Shown one piece after another: positions 25,091 through 34,496 of a stretch of 64,000 nucleotides of DNA. The notes beneath the pieces are model-generated. The model worked only from the letters and a program-made list of their open reading frames with translations, did not search any database and was not told the origin of the DNA. The stretch lies in the NCBI GenBank assembly GCA_943788815.1, contig CALSRS010000001.1:1363501-1427500 (forward strand), read 5' to 3'. This DNA is from an uncultured Gammaproteobacteria bacterium. GTDB taxonomy: Bacteria > Pseudomonadota > Gammaproteobacteria > Eutrophobiales > Eutrophobiaceae. Position 1 is the first letter of the stretch. Every line of letters begins with the position of its first letter. A program made the translations under genes and the position numbers.

Positions 25091-25528
25091 ATGAAAGTAA
25101 CAACGACCATAAGATTAATATCATTCATTTACTTAACAGTGCTATGTACAATCAATACATATGCCTATGATGGTGATGTGGATTACAGTGCACCCTATGT
25201 CACCATTGATCCCGAGACTGGCAAACTTGTCACCATAGATCCAAAAGCACAGACCAAAACACCACATGCAACATCAGGAAATTCAACTACCAGAAGTAGT
25301 GATAATGATGTTAGCGCTGTCGAGTCCAACCCCACATCGACGAGTGCTATGGGGCAAACAACTTCTACAACTATTCAGCCTCAAACATCTGAAACTCAAA
25401 ATACAAATTCAAATTTATTAATTTTGTTTGGAATACTACTTGTTGGTTTTGTGACAGCATTTATTTATCGAAATAAAAAAGAAACTTCTAGCCGGAATCT
25501 TACAGAGGATCAACATCCTCAAGAATAA
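25091..25528 (+). CDS. Small exported membrane-anchored protein with DPETGK motif
   Basis: The 145-residue protein has a signal peptide (to about residue 25, NTYAYD), then the motif YVTIDPETGKLVTIDP, a low-complexity Ser/Thr/Gln-rich linker, a single membrane helix (LLILFGILLVGFVTAFIY) and a basic-acidic tail. It resembles the shorter protein at 34076-34378, which has MIYVDPLTGKYT, a Thr/Gln-rich linker and a C-terminal helix. Both sit beside a DGD-type amidohydrolase gene. GGAGGTGG precedes the ATG, and the amidohydrolase starts 40 bases downstream. The function is unknown. A periplasm-facing anchor or small partner for the enzyme is conceivable. Confidence 0.65.
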   Translation: MKVTTTIRLISFIYLTVLCTINTYAYDGDVDYSAPYVTIDPETGKLVTIDPKAQTKTPHATSGNSTTRSSDNDVSAVESNPTSTSAMGQTTSTTIQPQTSETQNTNSNLLILFGILLVGFVTAFIYRNKKETSSRNLTEDQHPQE

Positions 25529-25568
25529 TATTCATCATCATAATGAAATGCCATAGAGGACAACATAA

Positions 25569-27503
25569 ATGCAATCCGTTTTTTTTAACCGTATCACATT
25601 CGCTCTAGATAAAATCGTTAACCATGCTGTGTTGGCTATACTGATCTTAAGTTTATTTTTAGTTCCCAAATTCAGCCTTGCCCAAAATGAAATACCATCG
25701 GAACTTATACATTACCCAGATTTTGTTTTTTATAACGGCCAGGTATTAACAGCAGATGCTGATCGAGATTTTACTATTGCTGAAGCTGTGGCCGTCCGAG
25801 GTAACCGCATTCTGACCGTTGGCTCATCCGAACAAATCCAAAAGATGATCGGCCCTGCAACCCGGGCGATTGACCTGAATGGAAGGTCTTTAACACCGGG
25901 ATTTATCTACAATGATGGAGATAATTCTGTCCCTGCTGGCGATATTCTCAAGGACACACAATGGAAAGGAACGATACAACCCCGCCTCGGCGGACAAACT
26001 ATTGATCAGGCACTGGCCACGCTATCCTATATCGTTGAGAATGATAGTGAAACCGGGGAACCTATGTTCTTCAACCTACAGGATGCCTGGGCCAGTGTTG
26101 CCAAAGATTCCTGGGGTATTTCTACATTGGATGAAGTAGCTCCGAACAATCCCGTTGCAATCTATCTGGATAGTAGTTATGGCCTGATGAACACAGCCAT
26201 GATTAACCTCGCAATTGAACAGGGGTTCCCAGCTGATCATATTCACCTGGATCGTGATAAAAACGGCAAGCCAACGGGAATGGCCGGTGCACAACTGGTG
26301 GGTTTTGTAGGGCGCGAGGTCAGACCCTGGCCTGATCCAAAATGGTTTGATGATGTGGCAATGCCCGGGGCCGTTGAAACCCTGGCAAAATATGCCCGCC
26401 ACGGTGTCACTGTAGCTACCGGTCATATGAGTGCACTTACCATGACCGTACTGAACCGCTTGTTTCATGAGCAGCCACAAAGCCTCGCTGTGAGGGTCTA
26501 CCCTGGCCTGGATTTTCTAAGGCAGAACCCCAATGGAGAGATGTATCTGAAACGCATGGGAAACCTGGTGGATTTTTCCCTGGTGGATGATCGCGGTCCG
26601 ATGGTGACGATAGTGGGTGCCTCGGTAGGACCACATTCTGGATCGGAAGATGCGGCAGCCGGCCTTTTAACCATTGAACCCAAGAAGAATATCATTCCGG
26701 AAATCAGTCCCAATGCATACGGTTACAATCGCTGGACTGGACAATGGTTTACAAATCTCAGTCAGGGTGACCTGACTGAAGAGCAGATGCGGCAAACAGA
26801 TTATTATAATGTATTGCTAGCCAGGCAACATGGCTGGAATATGACGGGAATCCATAACCGCGGAAGCGAAGGCATACGTCTCGCAATGCAGAACGTTCTT
26901 GAGGCAGAAAACCAGGACAAGCTCTATGTCAAGAAGCTGTGGAGACCCCAGGGTTTCGACCATAATATTGACTGGATGCCCGAGATCTACGAATACTATA
27001 ATGCTCATCCTGAACTAAAAGATCTGATCCGCTTCGGCGTAAACCTCGGAACGCTCATCAGTCAAAGGAATAACGATGCCCTGGGCATAGAGAATGTTCT
27101 TGAGGCCCAGTATGGGGAAGAGGTTTTGCGACGTATCGCTCCACTGAGAACATTGCTGGAGGTGGGTATTCCTTTCCACATAGAGGGCACCGAGCCTGAC
27201 GATGACGAGGATTTCCCCACCTGGTATATCCAGAAAGCGGTAACTCGAATTGATGATCAGGGCAGAATAATTGCTGCCGAAGAGAGCCTGGACAGGGAAT
27301 CAGCCTTTCTGGCGCTTACTCGCTGGGCAGCAAGATTTATCGGCGCTCAAAATGATATGGGGTCCATCCAAGCAGGCATGCTGGCAGACATTGTTATATT
27401 TAATGGTAATTTGTTAGATGAGCCTATCGAGACTATAACCAATCTGAAACCTGTAATGACGCTGGTGGGGGGGAAAGTGGCCTATGAATCTCCGAATTTG
27501 TAG
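25569..27503 (+). CDS. Secreted amidohydrolase-like protein, DGD variant (paralogue b)
   Basis: The 644-residue protein has a signal peptide (about residues 1-39, ending FSLAQ) and the overall plan of YtcJ-type amidohydrolases: N-terminal strands (VFYNGQVLTAD, AVAVRGNRILTVGSS), TIM barrel, and closing strands (GSIQAGMLADIVIFNG). At the end of barrel strand 1, where the family has PGFID-x-HxH, it reads TPGFIYNDGDN (DGD at residues 116-118). Conserved His remain in TGHMS, GIHNRGS and FDHNIDW, and FHIEGTE occupies the strand-8 position. GAGGA precedes the ATG. It follows the small DPETGK protein gene and precedes two cupin genes. The reaction is unknown. The missing HxH makes ordinary hydrolysis uncertain. 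Confidence 0.82.
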   Translation: MQSVFFNRITFALDKIVNHAVLAILILSLFLVPKFSLAQNEIPSELIHYPDFVFYNGQVLTADADRDFTIAEAVAVRGNRILTVGSSEQIQKMIGPATRAIDLNGRSLTPGFIYNDGDNSVPAGDILKDTQWKGTIQPRLGGQTIDQALATLSYIVENDSETGEPMFFNLQDAWASVAKDSWGISTLDEVAPNNPVAIYLDSSYGLMNTAMINLAIEQGFPADHIHLDRDKNGKPTGMAGAQLVGFVGREVRPWPDPKWFDDVAMPGAVETLAKYARHGVTVATGHMSALTMTVLNRLFHEQPQSLAVRVYPGLDFLRQNPNGEMYLKRMGNLVDFSLVDDRGPMVTIVGASVGPHSGSEDAAAGLLTIEPKKNIIPEISPNAYGYNRWTGQWFTNLSQGDLTEEQMRQTDYYNVLLARQHGWNMTGIHNRGSEGIRLAMQNVLEAENQDKLYVKKLWRPQGFDHNIDWMPEIYEYYNAHPELKDLIRFGVNLGTLISQRNNDALGIENVLEAQYGEEVLRRIAPLRTLLEVGIPFHIEGTEPDDDEDFPTWYIQKAVTRIDDQGRIIAAEESLDRESAFLALTRWAARFIGAQNDMGSIQAGMLADIVIFNGNLLDEPIETITNLKPVMTLVGGKVAYESPNL

Positions 27504-27735
27504 GAATATCATTCAAATCTCGCTATAATCGCCGAACAACAACGGCATAGCATGGATTGAGCGTCTATGCCCATTCTTGAGTATATTCTTACTGTATACC
27601 AAATAATGTATCGGAATATTCAAATGTGATTAAAAGATTACAGATGAGTTTGCCAAAGCAATCTATATATAAAATATCTTGAACTAATACAGTTGAGTTG
27701 ATGTAATACAGACAAGTAAATCAGGAGTAAATTGA

Positions 27736-28308
27736 ATGAATAGTACGGTTTCAGATGAAGTAAAAGCTGGGGAACAAAAAGAAGAAGTGGTGTGGGAAAG
27801 GTGGTCAAAAAAACGCACCTTTGTACGCGCTCTGGAAGGCACTTATGGAGAGCTGATGGAAGAATTGTTCAACCAGCCTCGAATCTATCCTACCCAGGAC
27901 CTGGATTGGAAAGGTGGCCCACAGACTTTTGGTAAAAAAGTCATTAATCCACAGGCAGCCAAGGTAGCACAATCCATTGAAACCCATGTGGATGTCTATG
28001 CGCCGGGTGGTCATGGACAAAAACATGGACACATGAATAGCGCTGTATTTTTTGTACTAAAAGGTAAGGGCCACGACGTTCATGATGGTCGCACCATTCC
28101 CTGGGAAGCCGGAGATGCCTTGATTGTGGAAAACGGCTGTGTCCATCAACATTTTTGCGATGACCCGGATGATGATTCTATTTGTTTAATTATGAAGGCA
28201 AAGCCACTGTTCCTGTTTATGCATCTGATCTTCCAGAAGATGGTGGAGTACCCACCCAAGGAACCGGTACCAGGCCAAGAGGATTATGCGCCACCACCTT
28301 CACTTTAA
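27736..28308 (+). CDS. Single-domain cupin (matches C-terminal cupin of the bicupin at 43.3 kb)
   Basis: The 190-residue cytoplasmic protein has one cupin barrel. Motif 1 is GGHGQKHGHMNSAVFFVLKG (two metal-binding His, but no Glu at the usual place) and motif 2 is GDALIVENGCVHQHF. The pattern HxH...AVFFVLKGKG and HQHF is shared with the second cupin domain of the 405-residue bicupin at 43339-44556. AGGAG precedes the ATG. The next gene, 27 bases on, encodes a cupin resembling the first domain of that bicupin, so the two probably form one functional unit. Likely a metal-dependent dioxygenase, isomerase or binding protein acting on the imported aromatic or acid. Confidence 0.78.
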   Translation: MNSTVSDEVKAGEQKEEVVWERWSKKRTFVRALEGTYGELMEELFNQPRIYPTQDLDWKGGPQTFGKKVINPQAAKVAQSIETHVDVYAPGGHGQKHGHMNSAVFFVLKGKGHDVHDGRTIPWEAGDALIVENGCVHQHFCDDPDDDSICLIMKAKPLFLFMHLIFQKMVEYPPKEPVPGQEDYAPPPSL

Positions 28309-28335
28309 TTATAAAGAATTCAGAGGAAATATTTA

Positions 28336-28926
28336 ATGAGTACTGATATACCATTTGTTAACGACATCGAAAGGCAGCGAGCCCGGACTGACCTCAATGC
28401 AGACTTTTATTCACAGGCCCTGGAAGCATCCAAGGAATTCCGCAAGGAGTACAAAGAGCGAATAAATGTAGTTAAATCAAGTCAAATGCCTATGGAAAGA
28501 ACAGCAGACGGGCTGATCAAACACATCATCAACGAAGGCATGAATACCAAAGAGTGTTGCCTGGATATTTACATGCAGTTTATTCCGGCTAATGGCTCAA
28601 CTGGCACCAGTCGTCATCTCACCGAAGAAGTGGCATTTGTCATTGAAGGCACCGGATACGATCACCATTTTGACGTCAGCTTTCGCTGTGAAGATGAATT
28701 CATCTGGGAATGGGAAACAACCCCGAAAAAATTAGAATGGGGACCAGGTGATTTTATCTATATTCCTCCATACTGTGCCCATAAACGATTCAACACCGAC
28801 CCTGAAAACGAAGCCCGGGTCATAGTAATGAACAGTCGCATGATGAAGGCCATGGGGTTTGACTGGTTTGACCAGTTGGAACCAGCAGAGGGTTTTGAAG
28901 ACATCTGGGTTCCTCCATCAGAATAA
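28336..28926 (+). CDS. Single-domain cupin (matches N-terminal cupin of the bicupin at 43.3 kb)
   Basis: The 196-residue protein has a helical N-terminal part and one cupin barrel. Motif 1 is TSRHLTEEVAFVIEGTG, with one His and a Glu pair, and motif 2 is EWGPGDFIYIPPYCAHKRFN. The run EWGPG-x5-IP-x3-AHxR aligns with EWGPGSLFSIPLNAWHR in the first domain of the bicupin at 43339-44556. AGAGGAA precedes the ATG. It is 27 bases downstream of the other cupin and upstream of a strong hairpin and the TctCAB transporter. Function unknown. Confidence 0.78.
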   Translation: MSTDIPFVNDIERQRARTDLNADFYSQALEASKEFRKEYKERINVVKSSQMPMERTADGLIKHIINEGMNTKECCLDIYMQFIPANGSTGTSRHLTEEVAFVIEGTGYDHHFDVSFRCEDEFIWEWETTPKKLEWGPGDFIYIPPYCAHKRFNTDPENEARVIVMNSRMMKAMGFDWFDQLEPAEGFEDIWVPPSE

Positions 28927-28938
28927 TCAATTGACACA

Positions 28939-28976
28939 ATCTGTTCCCCCGTTAAATAAATTAACGGGGAACAGAT
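28939..28976 (+). terminator. Strong intergenic hairpin before tctC
   Basis: Arms at 28939-28955 and 28961-28976 pair over 16 bases (core CTGTTCCCC / GGGGAACAG) with one bulged C and a five-base loop. There is no U-tract after it, so it may be an mRNA-stabilising or attenuating stem between the cupin genes and the transporter genes rather than a classic terminator. Confidence 0.55.
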
Positions 28977-29023
28977 AACTTCATGTATCATTAATTAATT
29001 CAACGAGTTGGGGCGGGAAAACC

Positions 29024-30064
29024 ATGCTTAAAAAAATCACCATTTTGATACTATTCTCCTTGCTTGCCGGATGTTCTCAATCATCTAATGATAGCAATGC
29101 AAATCAACCGTCAGGCTCAGCAGAGACAGCAGGTTCGAGTAGCAGTGGAAATATTTTTGCTGGTGAAAACCTGAATTATATCGTCACAACAAATGCAGGT
29201 GGTGGATACGATGCCTATGCTCGGTTGATTGGTCGTTACCTGGTAAAAAAACTCGGTGGAGATAATGTCGTAATCAATAATATCCCGGGTGGGGGCCATA
29301 TTGTTGGTACTAACACATTGTGGAAGAGCAAAGCGGATGGACTAACTATAGGTACCGTCAATGCCGGGTTGATCTACAATCAGCTTATTGGCGTGAAAAC
29401 CCTTCAATTTGATATCAGCAAATTTTCCTGGATAGGAAAGGCCGCCGGCGAGCCTCGGTCACTGGTTATTTCCGAAGATTGCCAGGTACAATCTATGGAG
29501 GAACTCCTGGCCAGTGTTGAAGTCATCAAATTAGCTTCTGCAGGCGTGGGTTCGGCTTCTTATTTAGATACAAAATTACTCGCTGAAGCATTTGATCTCA
29601 ATGTGGATATTATTCCCGGCTTTGAAGGAAACGAAGGCGAGATGTCTATGATGCGTGGCGAGGTATGTGGACAATTTGGCACTACCAGTTCTGTTCAACC
29701 CTTTGTTGATTCGGGTTATGGTCATTTTATTTTAACCGTTGGTGGTGAGGTAGAAGGTGTACCCAATGCCATGGAGTTTGTCTCTACAGACAAGGCCAGG
29801 CGAATCGTGAGTTTAATTGGTGCACTGTCAGAACTGGGTCGGGTCACTGCCGCCCCTCCCGGAACGGATCCTGAAGTCATGGAACGACTCCGTGAAGCCT
29901 ATACCGCTACACTCAACGACCCGGAATTCCTGGCAGAGGCGGAAAAGATGAAATTACCCATCGATGCTGCATCTGGTGACACTGTTGATCAATTGGTAAT
30001 GGCTGCCATGAATCAGCCACAGGAAACCATTGATATCATCGCGGATTCAGTACGTGTTGAATAA
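29024..30064 (+). CDS. tctC: Tripartite tricarboxylate transporter solute-binding lipoprotein, set 1
   Basis: The 346-residue protein is a TctC-type periplasmic binding protein. The signal peptide ends in the lipobox LLAGC, followed by a Ser/Asn-rich tether. The two-lobed fold shows NAGGGYDAYAR (ligand loop), NIPGGGHIVGTN and a DGLTIGT segment, all characteristic of TctC proteins that bind carboxylates. The TctA and TctB genes follow directly, so the set is complete. Members of this family import citrate, terephthalate, protocatechuate or other carboxylic acids. An aromatic or hydroxy acid is likely here. The start is supported by GGGGCGGGA upstream. Confidence 0.88.
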   Translation: MLKKITILILFSLLAGCSQSSNDSNANQPSGSAETAGSSSSGNIFAGENLNYIVTTNAGGGYDAYARLIGRYLVKKLGGDNVVINNIPGGGHIVGTNTLWKSKADGLTIGTVNAGLIYNQLIGVKTLQFDISKFSWIGKAAGEPRSLVISEDCQVQSMEELLASVEVIKLASAGVGSASYLDTKLLAEAFDLNVDIIPGFEGNEGEMSMMRGEVCGQFGTTSSVQPFVDSGYGHFILTVGGEVEGVPNAMEFVSTDKARRIVSLIGALSELGRVTAAPPGTDPEVMERLREAYTATLNDPEFLAEAEKMKLPIDAASGDTVDQLVMAAMNQPQETIDIIADSVRVE

Positions 30065-30101
30065 GATTTCGCTAACTCTGCTTATTGTGTAGAAGAAAAA
30101 T

Positions 30102-31613
30102 ATGGACCTAGGCCCAATCTTTCAGGCACTCATGAATGTGATAGGTTCACCCTATAACATGGGCATGTTATTACTTGCCGTTCCCATAGGAATGTTCTTT
30201 GGTGCCATTCCTGGACTAGGCGGAAAACTGGGTATCGTCATGATGATCCCCTTTGTTTTTGGCATGGACCCCATCGCCGGTGCGATTTTCCTGATTTCCA
30301 TGCACGCGGTGGTGCATACCGGCGGTTCAGTACCGAGTATTTTATTCGGCGTTCCCGGTACCGGGGCCGATGCGGCAACTGTGGTGGATGGACTTCCCAT
30401 GACCCGCAACGGTGAGGCCGGACGGGCCATGGGTGCCTCTTTGGGCGCATCCGGCGTAGGTGGCGTTATTGGTGGTCTGTTTCTAATTTGCATCTTACCG
30501 GTGTTAAGACCAGTCATACTTGCCTTCAGTCCCGCTGAATTTTTCATGCTCGCTATCTTTGGAATTACCTTTATCGCCATGCTGTCTGGTAATTCACTGG
30601 TCAAAGGATTGCTGGTAGGTTTTTTCGGTTTGATGTTGTCATTTGTGAGCCTGGACCCCAATACCGGTGCAGAACGCTATACCTTTGGTCTACTTTTCCT
30701 CTGGGATGGAATGGACATCATTACTGTCATCCTTGCCATGTTTGCCATCCCTGAAATGATTGCCCTTGGGGTAGAAGGCGGTTCCATGTCTCTGGCCGGC
30801 AAACAAAAAGGAACCGCCGGTTACAAGGGAGTCTTCACCGGGTTGCTTGATGTCTTTCGCCACTGGGGACTAACCCTCAGGACATCCATCATGGGCGCCT
30901 TTATTGGCATGATCCCCGGGCTGGGTGGTGATGCCGCCACCTGGATCTGTTATGGCCATGCGATTCAGTCTTCAAAGAACCCGGAAAAATTTGGCAAAGG
31001 TGCAGTCGAAGGTGTGATTGCACCAGAAACTGCAAATAACTCAAAAGAAGGTGGTTCACTTTTACCCACACTCTTCTTTGCCGTACCAGGCTCCTCAGGT
31101 ATGGCAATCTTACTTGGTGCCTTTGTGATGTTAGGTATACAACCCGGTCCCGCCATGGCCCTGACAGGCATGGACATCGTCTGGACATTAATCTGGGCAT
31201 TGATGATTGCAAATATAGTTGCGGTATTCTTCTTCATAGCCTTTGTCCCCATGCTTGGTTATCTAAGTTATGTCAGGGGCAGCCTGCTCATACCTTTTGT
31301 GCTGGCATTGACCTTCCTTGGGGCCTTTTTAGGCCACCGCTCCTGGGAAAACCTTATCGTGTTATTCGTACTGGGTGGATTTGCGTACTTTTTGAAAAAA
31401 TATGGCTGGCCCAGACCACCATTTGTCATTGGCATAATACTCGGTCCAATTGCAGAGGATTCCTATCACAAGGCCTTCCAGTTATGGGGTTACGAATTTC
31501 TACTCCGGCCCGGTGCGTTGATTATGATTGCTCTGATAATTGGCAGTGTCGGCTTTTATATCTGGAAGTCTACCCGACCGAAAAAAGAGGGGGTTGTAGA
31601 GTATGTCGGCTAG
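30102..31613 (+). CDS. tctA: Tripartite tricarboxylate transporter large membrane subunit, set 1
   Basis: The 503-residue protein has about eleven or twelve membrane helices and the TctA repeats: FFGAIPGLGGKLG and later MIPGLGGDAATW, SILFGVPGTGADAATVVDG and FFAVPGSSGMAI, and EGVIAPETANNSKEGG. These conserved Pro-Gly-rich loops mark the family. It starts 37 bases after tctC, and its last 11 bases overlap tctB, so the three form one operon. It uses an ion gradient to move the acid delivered by TctC. Confidence 0.93.
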   Translation: MDLGPIFQALMNVIGSPYNMGMLLLAVPIGMFFGAIPGLGGKLGIVMMIPFVFGMDPIAGAIFLISMHAVVHTGGSVPSILFGVPGTGADAATVVDGLPMTRNGEAGRAMGASLGASGVGGVIGGLFLICILPVLRPVILAFSPAEFFMLAIFGITFIAMLSGNSLVKGLLVGFFGLMLSFVSLDPNTGAERYTFGLLFLWDGMDIITVILAMFAIPEMIALGVEGGSMSLAGKQKGTAGYKGVFTGLLDVFRHWGLTLRTSIMGAFIGMIPGLGGDAATWICYGHAIQSSKNPEKFGKGAVEGVIAPETANNSKEGGSLLPTLFFAVPGSSGMAILLGAFVMLGIQPGPAMALTGMDIVWTLIWALMIANIVAVFFFIAFVPMLGYLSYVRGSLLIPFVLALTFLGAFLGHRSWENLIVLFVLGGFAYFLKKYGWPRPPFVIGIILGPIAEDSYHKAFQLWGYEFLLRPGALIMIALIIGSVGFYIWKSTRPKKEGVVEYVG

Positions 31614-32082
31614 ACTTTTCCTCAACGGCCGGATTATTACAGCGTTTATAATGCTGTTAGTCTTTTCTGTTATGACCATCATGGCATTTGATTTTCCTGC
31701 CAAGGCCAGACTCATGCCGCTAATGTTCGGCATACCAGGAACGATTTTTGGATTACTTCAACTGTTGATGGAAATCAAGCATGCGATGGCAGAGGTACCC
31801 GATGAATCAGCAGAGGCAGTGGAAAAGGCAAAAGAAGAGAAAAAAAATGAAACTCAAATGTTTCTCTGGGTATTCCTTTACTTTATCTTCATCCTGGGTT
31901 TTGGATTTATTTATGCAAGCCCATTCCTGGTGTTTGGTTTCCTCTTCATCGCCAAGAAAGAATCCCTGAAAACTGCTATCATCAGTAGTATTTGCACATT
32001 TATTGTAATATATGGTGTATTTCAGACTTGGTTCCAGATTCCACTATTTGAAGGCCTGATAATAGAGTGGTTAACAGGCTAA
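31603..32082 (+). CDS. tctB: Tripartite tricarboxylate transporter small membrane subunit, set 1
   Basis: The 159-residue protein has four membrane helices with a charged cytoplasmic loop rich in Lys and Glu between the second and third, typical of TctB. The first helices contain FDFPAKARLMPLM, the family's AR.(F/L)P segment. It overlaps tctA by 11 bases. A hairpin with a U-tract follows about 40 bases after the stop. Confidence 0.85.
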   Translation: MSARLFLNGRIITAFIMLLVFSVMTIMAFDFPAKARLMPLMFGIPGTIFGLLQLLMEIKHAMAEVPDESAEAVEKAKEEKKNETQMFLWVFLYFIFILGFGFIYASPFLVFGFLFIAKKESLKTAIISSICTFIVIYGVFQTWFQIPLFEGLIIEWLTG

Positions 32083-32122
32083 CCGAAGTTTCCAGCTAAA
32101 ATCCTTTTTATCCACTAAATCT

Positions 32123-32145
32123 ACCGGACAATGTTCCGGTTTTTT
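32123..32145 (+). terminator. Rho-independent terminator after tctCAB set 1
   Basis: Stem ACCGGA/TCCGGT with a six-base loop is followed by TTTTTT. It lies 40 bases after the tctB stop and 60 bases before the next amidohydrolase gene. Confidence 0.75.
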
Positions 32146-32207
32146 CATTTTGTGTTTAGCGGTATTATTCTGAAGCTATATACCTATCCTGCCCCAGGAG
32201 GTTGACC

Positions 32208-34052
32208 ATGGTAAAATTTGAATATCGAATCACCCTATTAAGTATTTTTATACCTGTATTTTTTGCCGCTACAGCAAATGCTCAATCCTCATTACTTCTG
32301 AATTATGCAGATCTGGTTCTTTCCAACGGTCAGGTATTGAGTGTTGATGAGAATTTTACAATACATGAAGCAATTGCTGTCAGGGATGGTCGAGTTCTGG
32401 CATTAGGCTCAAGCAATGAAATACTTGCCCTTGCGGGCCCCGATACACAACATGTCGATCTCAACGGCAGGACCGTCACTCCGGGGTATATCTATAACGA
32501 TGGTGACAACTCAGTACCCGGCGGTGATATCTATAAGGACACCATGGTCAAGGGGTGGTTGTCTGGACGGATCCCCGGTGCAAGCCTGGAAGAACTCCTG
32601 GCATCATTGAATAAGCTCACTGAAGAGTCCGATGCTGGTGCACCTATATTCGTCAATATGCCTAAAGCATCACCTCGGGTTGCCGAAGAATGGACCGCTG
32701 ATGACCTGGATGAAATCGCGCCAAGCAATCCCATGGCACTCTTCTATAACGATTCCGTGGTGGTGGTCAATCACGCCATGTTGAACGACGCCTTTGCCGC
32801 AGGCTTACCTAAAGAACATTTCGGCGTAGTCCTTAATGAAGATGGCGAAGCCACCGGACAATTATTTCAACAGGCGGCCGGGTTTATCGGCTGGCAGGTC
32901 CGCCCCTGGCCCAGTCCGGAATATATCGACAGCGCACTGGAACAGACCGTTGCCAGTCTGCTCGGCTATGCCAGCATAGGTGCCACCACCGCCACAGGAC
33001 ACATGAGCGGCCTAACCATCAGTATGCTCAATGAACTCTACCATGATGGCAATCTCGTCATCCGGGTCTATCCGGGTCACGACTTCACCCGGCAAAATCC
33101 ATTTGCCGAACAATATTTAAAACGTGTAGGAAATCTGATTAATTTTTCCCTTACAGATCCGGAACTGGGACCCATGGTAAAGATAGTTGGTGCGGCAACT
33201 GGTCCTGTGGACGATGGTTCCAATAGCCAGTTCGGCATGCTCACTATTGATGAAAAGGAAAACATTGATTTTGAAATTGGTGGTACTCCCCATGGTTTGA
33301 ATAAATGGACCGGGGAAGTCTGGACCGGACTGACCTGGGACGATATGACCGATAGTCAGAAGGCACAAACTGATTTTAATACTATAGACCTGTTACACAA
33401 ATACGGCTGGAACATGAGTGGCAACCATAACATGGGCAGTGCGGCATTACGGACCAACCTCATGGCCATTGATAACTTCGTCAAATCCGGGGTAACACCG
33501 TATTTCAATACACAAAAAGTTGATGCCTTCGATCACAACCTGGTCTGGCATGAATCCAATTATCCCCTACTTGATGAATACAAAGACAATATCGCCATGG
33601 CCTTGAGCACAGAGATATTCGATCAACGAATTTCTGTCACCGGTCGAGAATTACTCGAGTCTCAATACGGTGAGCGTATGCATACCATGCAACCCGTCAA
33701 AACTCTGCTTGATCGCGGATACAATTTACATTTCGAAGGCACAGGCCCCAACAATCACCCCATGTGGATGGTAGAACGCTTTGTTACCCGGATAGATGAC
33801 CAGGGTAAAGTCTGGGGAGCAGACCAGGCCATAGACCGTGCGACAGCATTACGTATGCTGACAATTAACGCAGCACGCTTCATCAGCGAGGAAGATGAAC
33901 TGGGATCGCTGGAGCCCGGCAAATGGGCTGACCTTGTGGTACTCAATGGTAATTTCATGGAAGTGGCTGATAATGAAATCGATGATCTGGATATCGACTT
34001 TACCTTCGTCGGCGGTAAACTGGTTTACGATAAACGATTGTGGGAAGAGTAA
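32208..34052 (+). CDS. Secreted amidohydrolase-like protein, DGD variant (paralogue c)
   Basis: The protein (614 residues) starts at the ATG at 32208, six bases after a perfect AGGAGG. The signal peptide ends near ATANAQ. It is a YtcJ-type amidohydrolase by layout, with TPGYIYNDGDN (DGD at residues 98-100) replacing the HxH motif. Other conserved points are TGHMSGLT, VYPGHDFTRQNPF, GNHNMGS, FDHNLVWHE, FEGTGPNNHP and the closing LGSLEPGKWADLVV. It is closest by eye to the paralogue at 49474-51303 (shared FTRQNPF-EQYLKR). It follows tctCAB set 1 and is 23 bases upstream of a small DPLTGK protein gene. Likely periplasmic. Substrate and reaction unknown. Confidence 0.83.
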   Translation: MVKFEYRITLLSIFIPVFFAATANAQSSLLLNYADLVLSNGQVLSVDENFTIHEAIAVRDGRVLALGSSNEILALAGPDTQHVDLNGRTVTPGYIYNDGDNSVPGGDIYKDTMVKGWLSGRIPGASLEELLASLNKLTEESDAGAPIFVNMPKASPRVAEEWTADDLDEIAPSNPMALFYNDSVVVVNHAMLNDAFAAGLPKEHFGVVLNEDGEATGQLFQQAAGFIGWQVRPWPSPEYIDSALEQTVASLLGYASIGATTATGHMSGLTISMLNELYHDGNLVIRVYPGHDFTRQNPFAEQYLKRVGNLINFSLTDPELGPMVKIVGAATGPVDDGSNSQFGMLTIDEKENIDFEIGGTPHGLNKWTGEVWTGLTWDDMTDSQKAQTDFNTIDLLHKYGWNMSGNHNMGSAALRTNLMAIDNFVKSGVTPYFNTQKVDAFDHNLVWHESNYPLLDEYKDNIAMALSTEIFDQRISVTGRELLESQYGERMHTMQPVKTLLDRGYNLHFEGTGPNNHPMWMVERFVTRIDDQGKVWGADQAIDRATALRMLTINAARFISEEDELGSLEPGKWADLVVLNGNFMEVADNEIDDLDIDFTFVGGKLVYDKRLWEE

Positions 34053-34075
34053 CCCACTAAGCCGGAGTAAATATC

Positions 34076-34378
34076 TTGCGTAGCTTATTTGTTGTTGGTC
34101 TCATTATGGCTTTATCATTTACGTCTGTAATCGTAACGGGGAGTGATACAGAATCAGAGCCATTCATGATCTATGTGGATCCGCTAACTGGAAAATACAC
34201 CAAACAAAAACCTGAACATAAAACCACAACTCAACAAACACAAACTAATAGTACTGTATCGAATATCCCCAGGCCAAACCCACCCGTCACCCCACTTAGC
34301 ACTGGATTTTTTATTGCTGGCGGCCTGATACTGGCCAGTCACCTACTGTCACGGATGCTTGTTGGTCTCAGAAAATAA
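34076..34378 (+). CDS. Small exported membrane-anchored protein with DPLTGK motif
   Basis: The 100-residue protein starts at TTG with CGGAG upstream. It has a signal peptide or N-terminal helix, the motif MIYVDPLTGKYT, a Thr/Gln/Pro-rich linker and a C-terminal helix (FFIAGGLILASHLLSRML). Its plan matches the 145-residue protein at 25091-25528, including the DPxTGK motif after the signal peptide. It lies 23 bases after a DGD-type amidohydrolase and is probably co-transcribed with it. Function unknown. Confidence 0.6.
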   Translation: MRSLFVVGLIMALSFTSVIVTGSDTESEPFMIYVDPLTGKYTKQKPEHKTTTQQTQTNSTVSNIPRPNPPVTPLSTGFFIAGGLILASHLLSRMLVGLRK

Positions 34379-34496
34379 ATACAAGACATGTCTCGCTTTG
34401 CTACATATCTTCCAATTATTGATCCATTTTGAATAACATACACATTACAATACCAGCCAGAAGGTCAGCCAATAGCGGTGAAAAATAATAATTATT

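Noticed and set aside
30152-31252. Several long minus-strand frames opposite tctA
   Set aside because: They mirror the Gly/Ala/Pro-rich tctA coding sequence, which is unmistakable on the plus strand.
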